A stretch of DNA of 64,000 nt from Sabellastarte sp. h YS-2021 (GCA_964017235.1 OZ024929.1:157279609-157343608), one strand, 5' to 3'; positions 13,261 through 26,005 are shown, counted from the stretch's first letter. Notes: a model not told the origin generated them from the letters alone. Made by a program: numbers and translations.

Positions 13261-15206
13261 CTAGAAAGCACTCCTACACCTCCTCCTGGGGGTGTGTTCC
13301 TGAGTATTTTCTTGCTCCCTGCACATTACTCATATTTTTCCCAAAACGCAATCACTTCTTTTAGCCATGCACTACCCACATAAACTAACACAGAACATTT
13401 CGTGAAGATGCACTCATTAATTCTGGAGTAAGAAAGTTAAAAGACAAACACACTCAAAAACATACCCGCCTGGTAGAGACAACTATGTGAGTTGCAATAC
13501 ACTTATTGTCTTCGATGGCATGTGTCCCAAGTAGTAAAGGAAGTTGATTTTGTGGTCAGACTGACAGGAAGTTGCTTGGAAAAGCTTTTGTTACAACTGT
13601 TCTACACATGATTGTAATTTAGTTGTCATATACCATATTTTCTGGGAAAAATACTTTTTTCATTTTTGAACTGTAAATGTATAATAAACATTTTATTTTA
13701 TCCCGGGAAAGTAGTCATTTTCTGAGGTTAAATTAACATCTTATTACTTATTGAAGAGCAGTAAAAATAGAACAGCGATTATCATGACAAAAGACAAAAT
13801 GCCATTAACACTCGGCCATGGCCGACAGCTTGAGTTGGTTTCACAAATAATTTTTTTAATTTTTATTTTTCACCAAAATTCTTGCAGAGCTTTTAACTCC
13901 TGTTCCAGAAGAGAGGTTTAGTCATAAAAGACATAGTTCTGTTTCTGACGGATTTGCATCCATCATCACATTCCCAATTTCAAGATTAATACAATTTATC
14001 AAATGAATCACCACCAATCAAATTTCCATAAACTGACTTTAGAATTCATTTGTCTTACTCCAGTGTTTTCTGCAGACAAATTAATTCAGAAAAAAAGACA
14101 GATATTTCACAAGTTCCATCCCTTTTTCTACAATGCTAAGCAAAAGGCTACACATAGACTTTTAAGTATTTTTCAGACATGAAAATAATGTAGAATGTAC
14201 CAACTTGGTACAAAAAAGGTAGAGTTCTAATCTAATGTTGAAATATTGCAGCATTTTTGATGTGAAATAATAGACGTTTCACATGCAAAGCTGCTATAGA
14301 GTGGAGTTAAGTATTACCACAGTTGTCGCTTTAATTTCAAATTATATGTCATATTTAACAGGGCACTGTTAATTCTACCATGAAATGATGTCATCTGTCA
14401 AAGCATTGAAGCCCTGATGACTGTCATTAAGAATTCACTGGCTATAATCAGCGGCTTCCATTAAACACAGTCATGGTTCACTGTGTCCATATCTCAACCC
14501 CTTGTTGGGGTTTAAAACCTACTAAGCTTCTACATTTTTCATCCATATAGCATTAGCATGTGGTATTTTTATGGGTTTTATTGCTGAAATGAAGATTCTA
14601 TCACTGGTATATCATAATGCAAAGCAACAAAAAATAGCTCAGGTTGACAGGCTGATAAAGGCTGACAAGTTAATGTACCTTCATGTATGTAAGGGTAGTG
14701 ACACTAGTTATAGTTTTCACAAAATGATTTTTTGTCGATTGCTATACATTCAAGTAGTTCAACATCTGCACAACCACACCCAGTTTTTGGAACTTGCTTA
14801 AGGTTAAGGTAAACAACTGGATGTCATATACAATGTGTGATTTCTGGAAAAGACTTTGCTTAGACATCAGGTGTATTTTTGAGTTGTAGTTTAAGTAAGA
14901 AATTTGTGAACACATGAGAGTAATTTCATTTTAAAATTATCCATTTCCTCCATTCATTAAATGAGATTCTCAGTAAAATAATGGGTTTTAAATTTTTGCA
15001 ACCTACTCAATGATTAAGCAGTTTTATTGATTGTGTTATTAGTATACATTTCCATCTAGCCTACCGATGATAGCCAGAGGTCTCTGACATTGTATTTTAA
15101 TGTATTGTGATTTATACTCAGTACAATATATCCATATACTACAGGACTCAAAGCGCTATTAAACCCATATGACTGCATAGGTACAGCCCCAACTCACAAA
15201 AAACTG
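13261..15206. other. Unassigned stretch
   Basis: No gene is recognised. The base composition rises slightly at 13265-13340 and 13800-13840, but no open frame with splice signals or a known motif could be defended. Confidence 0.5.
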
Positions 15207-15560
15207 ACATTCCCCTTATGCCCCTGTTCCACCAAAGGACAGTCGTGGACAGTCGGTGAAAAAAAAGGTAAAATGGGCGGGAATACTGAATGGGTATTAA
15301 AGCCTGGGATTAAGTTCAGATCGGCCTCAGGAAGCCTGAGGAGGCCCCAGGTGGCCCCACATAGTCCCCGACTGTTCTGCGACTAAGAACTGATTAAGCC
15401 ATTTTTCTGGTCGGTTTGAACCACGATCTTGTCGTAGACATACCGGCTGGGTACCAGGACGCCTCAGGCCTCCTGGGACTAAGCCCGACTAACCCCTGAT
15501 TAAGTCCCAGCTTCCTCAGGCGTCCTGAGGCCTCCTCAGTGTTCCCCAGACCAAGATGGC
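15207..15560 (+). mobile_element. Probable 5' terminal/subterminal region of a PIF/Harbinger transposon
   Basis: The text after CCTTA at ~15207 begins TGCCCCTGTTCCACCAAAGG and then AGTCGTGGACAGTCGGTGA. Closely related ends occur on the Harbinger-like MITE at 52013-52209. A preceding TTA fits the TWA target of Harbinger elements. The following 300 bp repeats CCTCAGG/CCTGAGG motifs at least seven times (for example around 15329-15341, 15462-15475 and 15515-15537), as expected for transposase or Myb-protein binding sites. It leads directly towards the transposase remnant at 15784. Confidence 0.5.
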
Positions 15561-15783
15561 AGATTCTTGTTTTTTTTTTCTTGCAAAAAAACTGGATTTT
15601 ATGGGTATATATATAAATTCCGGGATGTAATTATCATTCCTTTTCTAGGAACACAGCAGGATGCCACCTTTCAGCAAGAATTTAGGGCCTTTTTGTTTTT
15701 ATTCAGTTACATATAAAGATGTAATTGCTATTTCTACGTCGACCACCACCACGAGCCAGACAGAGACCTAGATAAGGCACAAC

Positions 15784-16463
15784 ATGCGGGTCAGGCCATG
15801 GCTACTACAGAGAGAGGAGAGGGGGGCCTACCACAACATTATGGCTGAACTGTATGCCCCAGACATTCCAGGATTCACCAATTTCATGAGGATGACCCCA
15901 GAATTATTTGAAATGATAAAGACCAGACTGGAACCACATCTAGCCAGGCAGGCCACCAACTACAGAGCTCCAATCAGTGTTGGGGAAAAGTTAGCCCTCA
16001 CCATCAGATATATGGCTACTGGAGAGTCATACACATCATTATCCTGTCAGTCCTGGGTTGGCAGGGCCACCATTTCCAAATTTCTACCAGAGGTCTGCAG
16101 GGCCATCCAGGATGAGTTCATCAGAGAGTACCTCAGATGTCCTACTACTCCAGATGAGTGGAAAGAACTGGAAAGGGAATTCAGGACCAGGTGGAACGTT
16201 TCACATGCCATGGGAGCCCTTGATGGCAAGCATGTGGCCCTGAAGAAACCCAAGAACTCTGGAGCCTGTACCACAACTATAAGGGATTCTTTTCAATAGT
16301 AATGTTGCCCTTGGTTGATGGACAGTACAAGTTCAGATGGGTGGATGTGGGTACAGCTGGATCTTGCTCAGATGGCCAGATATTTAATACCTGTCACCTG
16401 AAGAGGAAGATTGATGATGGCAGCATAGGCTTCCCTGACCGGAAGATAGAGGCTGAAGGATGA
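15784..16463 (+). pseudogene. PIF/Harbinger (HARBI1-like) transposase, frameshifted and truncated
   Basis: DDE-type transposase of the PIF/Harbinger superfamily, which would cut and paste the element at TWA targets. The first frame (15784-16299) reads RPWLLQREERGAYHNIM near the start, LALTIRYMATGESYTSL in the middle, and WNVSHAMGALDGKHVALKKP, which holds the first catalytic Asp. A single missing base near 16265-16268 shifts the frame. The second frame (16269-16463) continues YHNYKGFFSIVMLPLVDGQY and then WVDVGTAGSCSDGQIFN with the second catalytic Asp. The third acidic residue and the C-terminal third are absent: the sequence ends at the edge of a SINE near 16461. A full HARBI1-like protein is about 350-400 residues; roughly 235 remain. 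It is therefore inactive. The family call is firm; the exact start is uncertain because a stop codon lies three codons upstream. Confidence 0.9.
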
Positions 16464-16650
16464 CCATTTATCAACGTCCTTGAGATTCTTTAGCCTGCAA
16501 CTGGGGATAGGACCCAATGACAGAGGACCACCATTTTAAGTGGTCATCCGAGCCACTATGTATCTGCCTGTACTTGGGTTTGAACCCACGTCCTCTGAGT
16601 TCCTAGACAAGTGTGCTGCCCGCTAGGCAACAGTGGCAGATGCACTGCTG
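16457..16650 (-). mobile_element. tRNA-derived SINE
   Basis: Read on the minus strand the head resembles a tRNA. Box A is TGTTGCCTAGCGGGC (16618-16632) and box B is GGGTTCAAACCC (16576-16587), with spacing typical of a pol III promoter. A ~100-bp unrelated body follows (16457-16560), ending …GATAAATGGTCATCC. The acceptor arm no longer pairs fully, so it is not a functional tRNA gene. It abuts and truncates the Harbinger transposase remnant, so it probably inserted later. Confidence 0.7.
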
Positions 16651-16676
16651 ATAGTTGTGTTTCAGTGAACCAACGA

Positions 16677-18211
16677 TAAACTAGAAATATGACGCCCTGT
16701 TGATAGTAGATGCGAATAGAAACAGGATAGCATAGAAGAACACACATTATCATGTGTAATGTCCACCCCATGAGCCTTGCCCAAATTGTACAGTAGTCTT
16801 ACAAGACCCTGTTTCATTTGTAAAATATATCAATGATGCTTAAATATTTATTAGTGTAGATGTAAATTATTTCAGCTTCATGCCTTTTTGCATTGGTTGG
16901 GTTGAAAATTTTGACGAAATCACTCTATCTTGCACGGTTAAGAAGATAGAAGCAATTTCCTGTTTTTCTATTTTTGGCAAAAATTTGAAAATTCAAAATG
17001 GCCGCCATTTTTGGGAAAAGGTAATTTTTTTGAAAATTGCCAAGAGTACATTTCTTAGATACCCTATGGGTCGCAAATTTCAACGAAATAACTCTATTTT
17101 GCACGGTTAAGGCCAGTTTGTGTTTTTCCATTTTGGGCAAAAATTCGAAAATTCAAAATGGCCGCCATATGTGGGGAGGGGAAAATTTTTTGAAAATTGC
17201 AAAAAGTACACTCCTTAGATACCCTGTGGGTTGAAAATTTCGACGAAATCACTCTATCTCACACAGTTAAGGAGATAGAAGGAAATTTGTGTTTTGCCAT
17301 TTTTGGCAAAAATTCGAAAATTCGAAATGGCCGCCATTTTTGGGGAGGGGAAAATTTTTGGAAAATTGCAAAGAGTACACTCCTTAGATACCCTGTGGGT
17401 TGAAAATTTCGACGAAATCGCTCTATCTCACACAGTTAAGGAGATAGAAGCAAATTTGTGTTTTGCCATTTTTGGCAAAAATTCGAAAATTCAAAATGGC
17501 CGCCATTTTTGGGGAGGGGAAAACTTTTTAAAAATTGGCAAGAGTAGAATTCTCAGATACCCTGCGGGTCGAAAATTTTGCCGAAATCGCTCTATCTCGC
17601 ACGGTTAAGGAGATAGAAGCAAATTAGTGTTTTGCCATCTTTGGCAAAAATTCGAAAATTCAAAATGGCCGCCATTTTTGGGGAGGGGAAAATTTTTGGA
17701 AAATTGCATAGATTGCATTCCTTAGATACCCTGTGGGTCAAAAATTCTGTCGAAATCGCTCTATCTCTTACGGTTTCTGAGATATTAGCAAATTACTCAA
17801 AAGTAGTACTGAAAATACACAATGAAGTACCTAAATGGCTATTACTCATGTACTGACAAAGCTATCAGTCCCAAATGCAATACCAAGCGAGCTAAGGACA
17901 TAACAATCTTGTATTCAAAATTGTAGTAAAATATCTTTAATTATTTTGGCTTAAATGCACGGAAACCAATGGGTACTGAAAATAGCTGTACTTAAGTATT
18001 ACTCAGTAAGCAAAAGAGGTACAACAGCCAAAATCAATCCCAAGCAAGCTACTGACCCAATAAGCCTGCATACCAAATTTGGTGACAATAGCTCTAATAC
18101 TTTTCCTTTAAATGAGCGGAAACCATGCGTGATGCCGGACATCGGACAACGGACATCGGACGGCAGAAAAAGCAAAAATAATATATCCACCCCCCAGGGG
18201 GGTGGACATAA
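16677..18211 (+). mobile_element. Array element B: same family as element A, 1.5 kb
   Basis: It begins TAAACTAGAAATATGACGCC and ends in a CCACCCCCCAGGGGGGTGG hairpin (18186-18204) followed by ACATAATT, exactly like element A. The head (to ~16910) matches the head of A closely. The central array has five ~169-bp units, each with a perfect AAAATGGCCGCCATTTT palindrome or a one-base variant (starting at 16995, 17155, ~17324, 17493 and 17662), then one TAGCTATTACTCA-type unit. Open frames that repeat every unit are by-products of the tandem repeat, not genes. Confidence 0.65.
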
Positions 18212-18544
18212 TTAAGGAGCGTACATGTCCTCAAAAAGGTGTGCCTTTGATCAGCTTCTGAAGGATGACTATGTGAGGTTTTGGTGAGAGTTGTTCCAAA
18301 GTCTAGGACCATCATTCTTGAGACAGCCATCAAACTGAACCTTGGAACTATCTCTACTTATATATATGAGACACTCTTTCTGATGAAGTTTATGAAATCA
18401 GTTAAAACTGCACATTTTCGAAGTAAAATATAAACTAGACCTACGCATTGGAGAACTGATGCAAATTTGTATCCACTGGAAAGATAACTCACCAAAGCCA
18501 GTGAACCATCGTTTGGCCTTGAAGGAGGGGCCAAAGGTCAAATC
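18212..18544. other. Spacer with a single F-type repeat unit
   Basis: No gene is seen. The last 50 bases (around 18508-18544) carry TTTGGCCTTGAAGGAGGGGC and AAGGTCAAATCT, a single unit of the array found in many copies at 62343-63275, joined directly to the left end of element E1. Confidence 0.55.
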
Positions 18545-20082
18545 TAAAAATAGCATCAGAGATGCCCGTACCGCACAGCCTAGGGAAATATTTTTAACAC
18601 CATGAGATATAGAAGTGCTGTATCAGTACAAAGTTCAGGATACTTTCAGAGCACTGTCAGTTATATAAAGGTCCAAACAAGGTTTAAATAGAGAAAATAA
18701 TGTCTAAGAGAAAGATAATGCATGTAAAGATGAAGTATTAAAACAAGACAATTCAATAACAAGATGACAGCATTAATCAGTAAACTAAACATTACAACAC
18801 TCTTTATCTGCATCTGGCATGGCCGAATTATGGTTTAGATGTTTTGAACATTACCATGCATACAGAACTGGTAATACATTCAATGAATGCTTATGTGTGG
18901 TGTTGGAGCAAAATCTGTGGCTCACTTCCATCTATTACAATGGGAAGTTGTAAAAATAAAATTCTTAATGAATTCTAATATGACTTTAACAGTGCTTAAT
19001 CTGCATCAAAAGACAGACCCAAAGGTGCAACAAGATTTTAAAGGTCAAGGTCACTACAACAAGGTCAAAGGTCAAATCAAGGTCACACTATGATGCTGCA
19101 CACCTACAACCCCTAACCAATGTCCCTACCAAACATCAACTTCCTACACCTTACGGTTTCCGAGATATAGCCCGGACAAGATTTTATAGGTCAAGGTCAC
19201 TACGGAAAGGTCAAAGGTCAAAAATCAAGGTCAGACCATGATGTTGCACACCTACATCCCCTAACCAATGTCCCCAGTAAGTATCAATTTCCTACACCTT
19301 ACGGTTTCTGTAATATAGACCGGACAAAATTTTATAGGTCAAGGTCACTATGGCAAGGTCAAATCCTGGTCAGACCATGACGTTGCACACCTACACCCCC
19401 TAACCAATGTCCCTACCAAATATCAACTTCTTACACCTTACGGTTTCCGAGATATAGCACAGACAAGATTTTACAGGTCAAGGTCACTACGGCAAGGTCA
19501 AAGGTCAAACCAGGGTTCAAAGCATGATGCTTCACACCTACAACCCCTAACCAATGTTCCTACCAAGTATCAACTTCCTACACCTTATGGTTTCTGAGAT
19601 ATAGCCTGGACAAGATTTTATAGGTCAAGGTCACTGCAGCAAGGTCAAAGGCCAAACCAAGGTTACACCATGATATCGCACACCTACACCCTTAACCAAT
19701 GTCCCTACCAAGTAACAACTTCCTACGCCTTACAGTTTCCGAGATATAGCTCGGACAAGATTTTAAAGGTCAAGGTCACTACGGCATGGTCACAGGTCAA
19801 ATCAAGGTCACACAATGACATTGCACACCTACACCCCCTAACTAATGTCCCTGCCAAGTATCAACTTTATACACCTTATGGTTGTCGAGATATAGCCCGG
19901 ACAAGATTTTCAAACTCAAGGTCACTGCGGCAAGGTCAAAGGTCAAATCAAGGTCACACCATGACATTGCACACCTACACCCCCTAACCAATGTCCCTAC
20001 TAACTATGAACTTCCTATACCTTACGGTTTCTGAGATACAGCCCGGACAAACTTTTACCCGCCTGCCCATCTGGACGACATA
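18545..20082 (+). mobile_element. Array element E1: tandem-repeat element with AGGTCA-rich units
   Basis: The left head begins TAAAAATAGCATCAGAGATG and matches the left of E2 at 27078. The central array (~19000-20050) has seven units of 139-149 bp. Each unit contains the order AAGGTCACTACGGCAAGGTC, CACACCTACACCCCCTAACC, TACCTTACGGTTTCCGAGAT and ATAGCCCGGACAAGATTTTA. The right end is GGACAAACTTTTACCCGCC, similar to the right end of E2. There is no coding capacity. It probably belongs to the same class of non-autonomous, minisatellite-bearing elements as A-D. Confidence 0.6.
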
Positions 20083-20092
20083 AAAGTGAAAA

Positions 20093-20159
20093 TATGTCTA
20101 ATTTAATTCTTAAAAAAAGGGTTTAGAAATCTGACAATTTTCCCATCAAATTAGACATA
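20093..20159. repeat. 12-bp inverted repeat at the right edge of E1
   Basis: TATGTCTAATTT (20093-20104) is repeated in reverse complement at 20148-20159 with a 43-base loop. Its position just beyond the array is where other elements in this window carry their terminal hairpin, so it may be the E1 3' stem-loop. Confidence 0.5.
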
Positions 20160-23100
20160 AAAGAGATTTTTATCATGGCACTCATAAGCAATATAGGAAG
20201 TGTTTGGCCTTACCATAGGTATGCACTCTGAGTGCCCATGTCAGCTAAACGTCAACAAAAGCCACTCGATACATGGAAAAACCCAACTCTGGACACCAGA
20301 TAACAATTTGCAAAGAGTAGCATAAATACATAAAGCTTTAAACTTTCACTGAGACATTTTCATTCATTTCATGACACTTTAAAGCTCCACATTTTAATTA
20401 TTTAAATTACATATATGATTTAAACATATGGTATGAGCAACTGTTTATGCATAGTTCACACTTCTCCTGTCTATTGCCTCCGAGTTCCTTCTTGCACGGT
20501 GTAACAGGGCAGATGATATAGGGAGATGACTCGGCAATAAATCTCATGGGCTTTGTCATAACACCATTTTTGAAGTATAAAATCATCACAAATTACAATC
20601 CAGGCTGTAAAACATGTTAAATCAGAGAGGTTTTGGACATTACGTTGCTTAACTTTTCAGGTAAGTTAACATCTCATTTTCAACCCTTCTCTTGTTAGAT
20701 GTGTTATTTTTTGTCTATTGAAACTATTTCTCTCAGAAACCCCACTGTCTACAGTTCACTTTATAACTGCTACTAAACGTTATACTTTAACATGCATGTT
20801 TTTTTACAAAAATGTACTCAAATATATATAATAATATAAATTGTACATAGTTTATATTTATTTACATAAATATGTGACCAATACTTACATATTAATATAA
20901 CAACGTTGTAAAATGTAGGTTTTAGTCAATTCCCAGAATTCCTCGTGGTTTCTGTGTTAGTTTTCAGTAAAAAATGGACCCATGTGAGGATGATTTTAAA
21001 TGGTCAGGATTCGGGCACCATTTTGGAGAATCAGCTTATGTATCAGCACTACTTTGCTGTACTTTTTCTGTTCCAAAATGTTAGTACATCTTTTGGAATT
21101 GTGATATCACAACCCAAAATATTCAAAATAATATGCTTCACCCAGATTGTAATGATAGAACATAATATGTTCTCTTTTTTTCAAGTTTTAACTACAACTA
21201 CGTACATCTGTTGTGACTTTTAACTATTATCAATTTTAACTGGTACACCAAAAACTTGTATTGGTCTTTTTATTCAATAATCAAACAAATTCAGCGCCTT
21301 CCAAAATCTACTGTATCATAACTGTATATTTCAAATGGGGATAAGAAAGATAAATATGGAACATGTTTATGAAGTGGTTACCAACAAAAACCCTGACAGT
21401 TCCAAACAAATTCAGTGCCAAAATACTTAAAACACACGGATAACCAATATCATTTTTCAATCTTAAAATGAAAACAAAAATATATATATCCACTTATACA
21501 CAGCCTGAATACAAACTGAATTCAATCCAATGCTGAAAACATCAGTGTGGTTAATCAGGAGACAACATAATATGAAAATATCACCTATTGTGAAGTCGCT
21601 GATTAAATAGTTAAACCTCTAAACAAGTACTAAAATGAACTAATGAAAGAAAAAAAACTAACAACTAAGAAAAAGCTACAAAAACACAAAAGACAGGGAC
21701 CTTGCTATTGAGGGGAGAAAATGGTGTGTGCAAATGTAATTTTGCAGGTTATTATGAGCCGGGGCCAAGCCTTCATAAGCAGCTGCATGGGGAGGGTCCA
21801 GGCAAAGGCTGGCATTAAAATTAAATCAGAACTGGGAACCAGTACAAAATGCCATTTGCATTCAAATTCATTTTCTCGGCAGAATGTCGCTTACAATAAA
21901 CTGCAATTTTATTTATTTTCCTCCACTTATTTCTGGGGTATAAGGGAGAAAGAGGGAGAGAAAATATGAAGAGGTTGTCATAGCGACCATATTTTAAAAC
22001 AGGTGACCAAGTGCACAGTGTCACACACATAAGAAGAAACTCCCTTTGACCAATCTCTATCTTTTGTTTCTTATTTGTTTTTCAGTTTTTTTTTTATTCT
22101 CTTCACTTTGTCACTGCAGTGGTACAATGACAGAAAAACAGAGACAAAAAGAATAATGCAATAATGTGACACTTAAAACAAGACATTCTAACACTGTCTC
22201 ACGAGCAGTGTATTTTTATGTCTGAGAAAGACTGTAAATGTGTATTTATATTCACACAGTGGGTAGCCTATTACAGTGAATAGTATGACTGGACAGGATA
22301 AAAAAAAATCCTAAGCTAAAGACATTCCAATGTGGTTGGTGCATTAATACTGAGACTAAAGTAGAGTGTTGTAAATACACAAAATAAGACAATTTAAAAC
22401 TAAATCTTCTTAGTTTTAGGATCTACCAGAACCTAATTTCTTGCAGTTAATTTCTCTTCTTCAAATTAACACCTGCTTCATGCCCAGTCACGATATATTT
22501 CAACATAATGAGCGAGAGGGTGAGATTTGAGGGGAATACTGTACAACACTTGGCCTCACACTGGCCACTGGATACTATTAAATGCAGGGTGTGTCCCTGT
22601 TAGAGTCCATTTTAATGAAGTGCCAGGCTGAAAAAAAAACCCTCCACAACATCTAAGCTCATTTAATCTTTTATGTCCTTAAGACAAGAGAAAATTACAC
22701 GCCATACCGTCTCATTATACACCATAATCACGTTATTTATGCCTTTCTTAATACAATCAGCCAACAAGAAAAGATTGAAATTTGTTGTGAAATAAGAGTG
22801 GTGCAATTTATGCATGTGTCACCATCAACTTTTTTCTGCGTCACTCAAGCAGTTGGGCAGCTCTCTTTTTCTCTCTCACTATTCTGCCAACACTCGGCCT
22901 TTGCTAGTCATAATAGAATAAAATTTAGCTAGGGCACAAGTCTTATGTGCAGAAAAACTTCATTTTGAATAGCTTCTGAACATAAGAATTTGATAGGTTG
23001 TCAGCTGCGGGCTCAAATTGCATTTTCAAAGACGTCGACTGCAGAATATTTCCATGCCAACAAAATGAGAATCGAAATGAAAATCTAAGGATTATTGAAA

Positions 23101-25710
23101 AGTGACTTGAATTTAGAACAGAGGGGGTGCAATTTTTAAGGGCAACTTGAGAGGGAAAGGGCATATTTTTGACAAAGTCCTTTGAAATGGCCTATGATAA
23201 ATAGCTTTATATTTGAGAAGTTTTCACAAAGACGCACACTTCTCCAGTTTGAGCCACAAATGTGGAAACAATAAAGAAGAGTGATGAATGAGGCTTGTGA
23301 GAGATTGTAGCCATATTTGATACTTAGTTGCTTGTGTCTGTAAATTTTCTCCATTTTTAGAGGGCTTTCTTTTACTCAGCAAGACAGGGGGCTGGGGGGG
23401 GATGCTTTTTCACTTCCCGGGGAAAGCAATAATGTGTTGAATTTAATGAGGTATACATGACCAACTGAAGCCTAGGCATTATAAAAACCCTAGTTGATAT
23501 TTTTTCTGAGTTACTTGACTGTGATTGAAACTAATCCACCTTCAATTTACATAGGCTTTGTTCAATGTGATATTATCTTTTTGTGTTGGCCATGTATTCG
23601 TATGGTTATTACTTCATCATTTTCGCAATTGTACGTGTCACAGACTGCTAATTTAAAGCCCCAGCCTCCCCTCTTGACGTTCTCAACCAATTCACAACCA
23701 CAATGGAACTGCAAAATTCATGTAACAAGACGTTTTTCAACTCACTTAACAACAATGGCTTTTGGGGAGGGTGATAAAACAAGAGTCGAATGCAGAATTT
23801 TTGTAATGAGAAAAAACGGGCTTTGAAGCAGACAGGTGGTAATTAGAATTCTCTCTCAAATAAAAGAGAACACATTCTCTTTTTTTTTTCAGTTTATGAA
23901 GAAAAAAATGATACTATAAGAGGAAAAGATATGTTTCATCATCATAACAGATTTATTAATTTATACTTTATTTTTACTGTAAAGCTATAATTTTATATTT
24001 TGTTGAATAATTATTATCATTTATTTATTTTTCAAGCTGCAACTGTACCCCTCACTTCTCACTCCACATCATCTAACCCCCCACCGCCTGCATTAATCCT
24101 CATTACTACCCATTTCAATTTTGTAAGGGTAGCCAAGGGAGTTCAATATTCAATAATTGAGAAGGCTCATATGTTGAGTTTGCATCACATGTAACCCAGT
24201 TCAGCCCATGGTCCACTATACAGCGGTATCCTGTTTCAATTATTACAATGCAGTAAGCCTTTGGAAGCTCTGAAGAGAAATAATTTACATATTCCCCTGA
24301 GCCCAACAATACTCAAAGCTAAACTGCATATGTTCTTATTATTACTACTATTACTCGGTGGCTTTCTTTTTTCTGCCATCTTTCAAAAATCCAATAATAA
24401 CAACTGCAATAAATTTCCTTGAAAAAGACCTTTAATAAATAGCATATAGGCTATTTCTAAATAAGTGCTATTAAAGTACCATTAGAATTAGATTTAGAAA
24501 ATTAGAATTTTATAAATAAAGAAAGTTATTATTCTATTACACAAACATATTAGGACAAGCAGATCAGATTTTGTTTTTCTAAGCATTAAGAAACCCACTG
24601 TAATAGTTCTATTGTTCAAACATACTAGAGGAAGAAGATTTCCCTTTTTTTTCTTTTTTTTTTGATAAAAAAATGTCAAACATATGAAATTTCAGAATAA
24701 TTGAAAAAGGCTGATTTTTTACACAATAAAGTTGTGACACATTTGTTGTGTTGGTATCTACAAGGAGTGAATATGTTCATATTACTGAGAAACATCAGCT
24801 CAGGTAACAGACTTTCTTTTGTGTATTGTGGTCACTGATAAAATTGGGATTATTTTCACCTAATCACAGGAACAAAATTGAAAAAATACCAAACAGAAAA
24901 ATTGTATGAAACAATAGGTTTCTAAAACTTCTCCTCCCAGAAAAATTAATAGAGCAATCATAAAGTCCAAGTCTATTATTGGGTATTTATTATTCATATA
25001 CAAAATGGGATTTTCCTTTTAATGTTACTTTCATTGGGGTGGGCTCAATTTCTGGTGGTTTTTATGAATTCACAATATGTATTAATTAGAGACATCAGTG
25101 ATATGGTGATTAGCCACTACATTTCCACAGCGCTGCCATTGTAATAAATACCAGTGTAATTTGAGTTCAGTGCACTCCCCTCATCAATACTTCACAATAG
25201 CAGCTATTCTCACAACACACTACTCGATTTAAGTTTAGCTTAATCACACTCCCCACTCTACAATTTACCAAAGTATGTGAAACTCACAATCGTAATTCGA
25301 TACACAGCCAAATGCATTAAAATTTAGAGACAAAAAGCAACACACCCTAACATTCCAGAAACAGATTACATAAAACAGCCTTATGCTGTCACAAAAACAA
25401 CAGGTATTCTATAAAAAAATGTTCCATAATTCACAGCAAAATAATGAAAATTCCACAGAAGCAGATTTCACATATTCTGACAAATTTCAAATTATATGCT
25501 ATAATTTTAATGAAAAGAAAACTTGGGGAAGAAATAAACCCTTAAAAATGTATAAATTTAAATATATTCTCAACACTGTTAGTCATTTGAAAAAAAAATG
25601 CCAAACTGAAATTTATAAGATATATATCTTATGAACAAAATATAATATAGGGTTATATCCATTATATCAGTGTGGATGTCTTGTGTAATAATTATAAGGA
25701 GTGAGCACTT
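20160..25710. other. Long repeat-poor stretch, possible regulatory DNA, no gene recognised
   Basis: No exon could be supported. The text is less repetitive than the rest of the window. The block 21720-21980 is relatively GC-rich and contains an octamer ATTTGCAT (21854-21861), an E-box CAGCTG and AT-rich homeodomain-type cores. The blocks 22440-23420 and 23640-23830 are of similar character. Single-sequence inspection cannot show conservation, so any regulatory role is an inference. Confidence 0.35.
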
Positions 25711-26005
25711 TGCAAATAAATGCCTGGTTCAATTAAATACCTGATTCAAATAAAAGCCTAATTCAAACAAATGACTGGTTCAATGAAATACCTGGTTCAA
25801 ATTAATGTATGGTTCAAATAAACATCTAATTTAAATAAATGCCTGGTTCAAATAAACATCTATTTCAAATTAATGCCTGGTTCAAATAACACCTGGAGCA
25901 AATAAATGCCTGATTAAAATAAATACCTGGTTCAAATAAACACGTGGTGTAAATTAAAACTTGGTTCAAATAAATGCCTGGTTCAAATTAATAAGTGGTT
26001 CAAAA
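25711..26005 (+). repeat. 18-bp minisatellite (CCTGGTTCAAATAAATGC)
   Basis: About sixteen tandem copies of CCTGGTTCAAATAAATGC occur with frequent point changes (TACCTG, CATCTA and similar variants). The pattern is degenerate, indicating an old array. Confidence 0.85.

Noticed and set aside
16559..16650. Functional tRNA gene on the minus strand
   Set aside because: Boxes A and B are present but the acceptor stem does not pair fully and a SINE body follows; it is a SINE head.
16880..17856. Series of similar open frames repeating FGKNSKIQNGRHF-type text
   Set aside because: They are the tandem units of element B translated; each is cut by the next unit and none has protein-like constraint.
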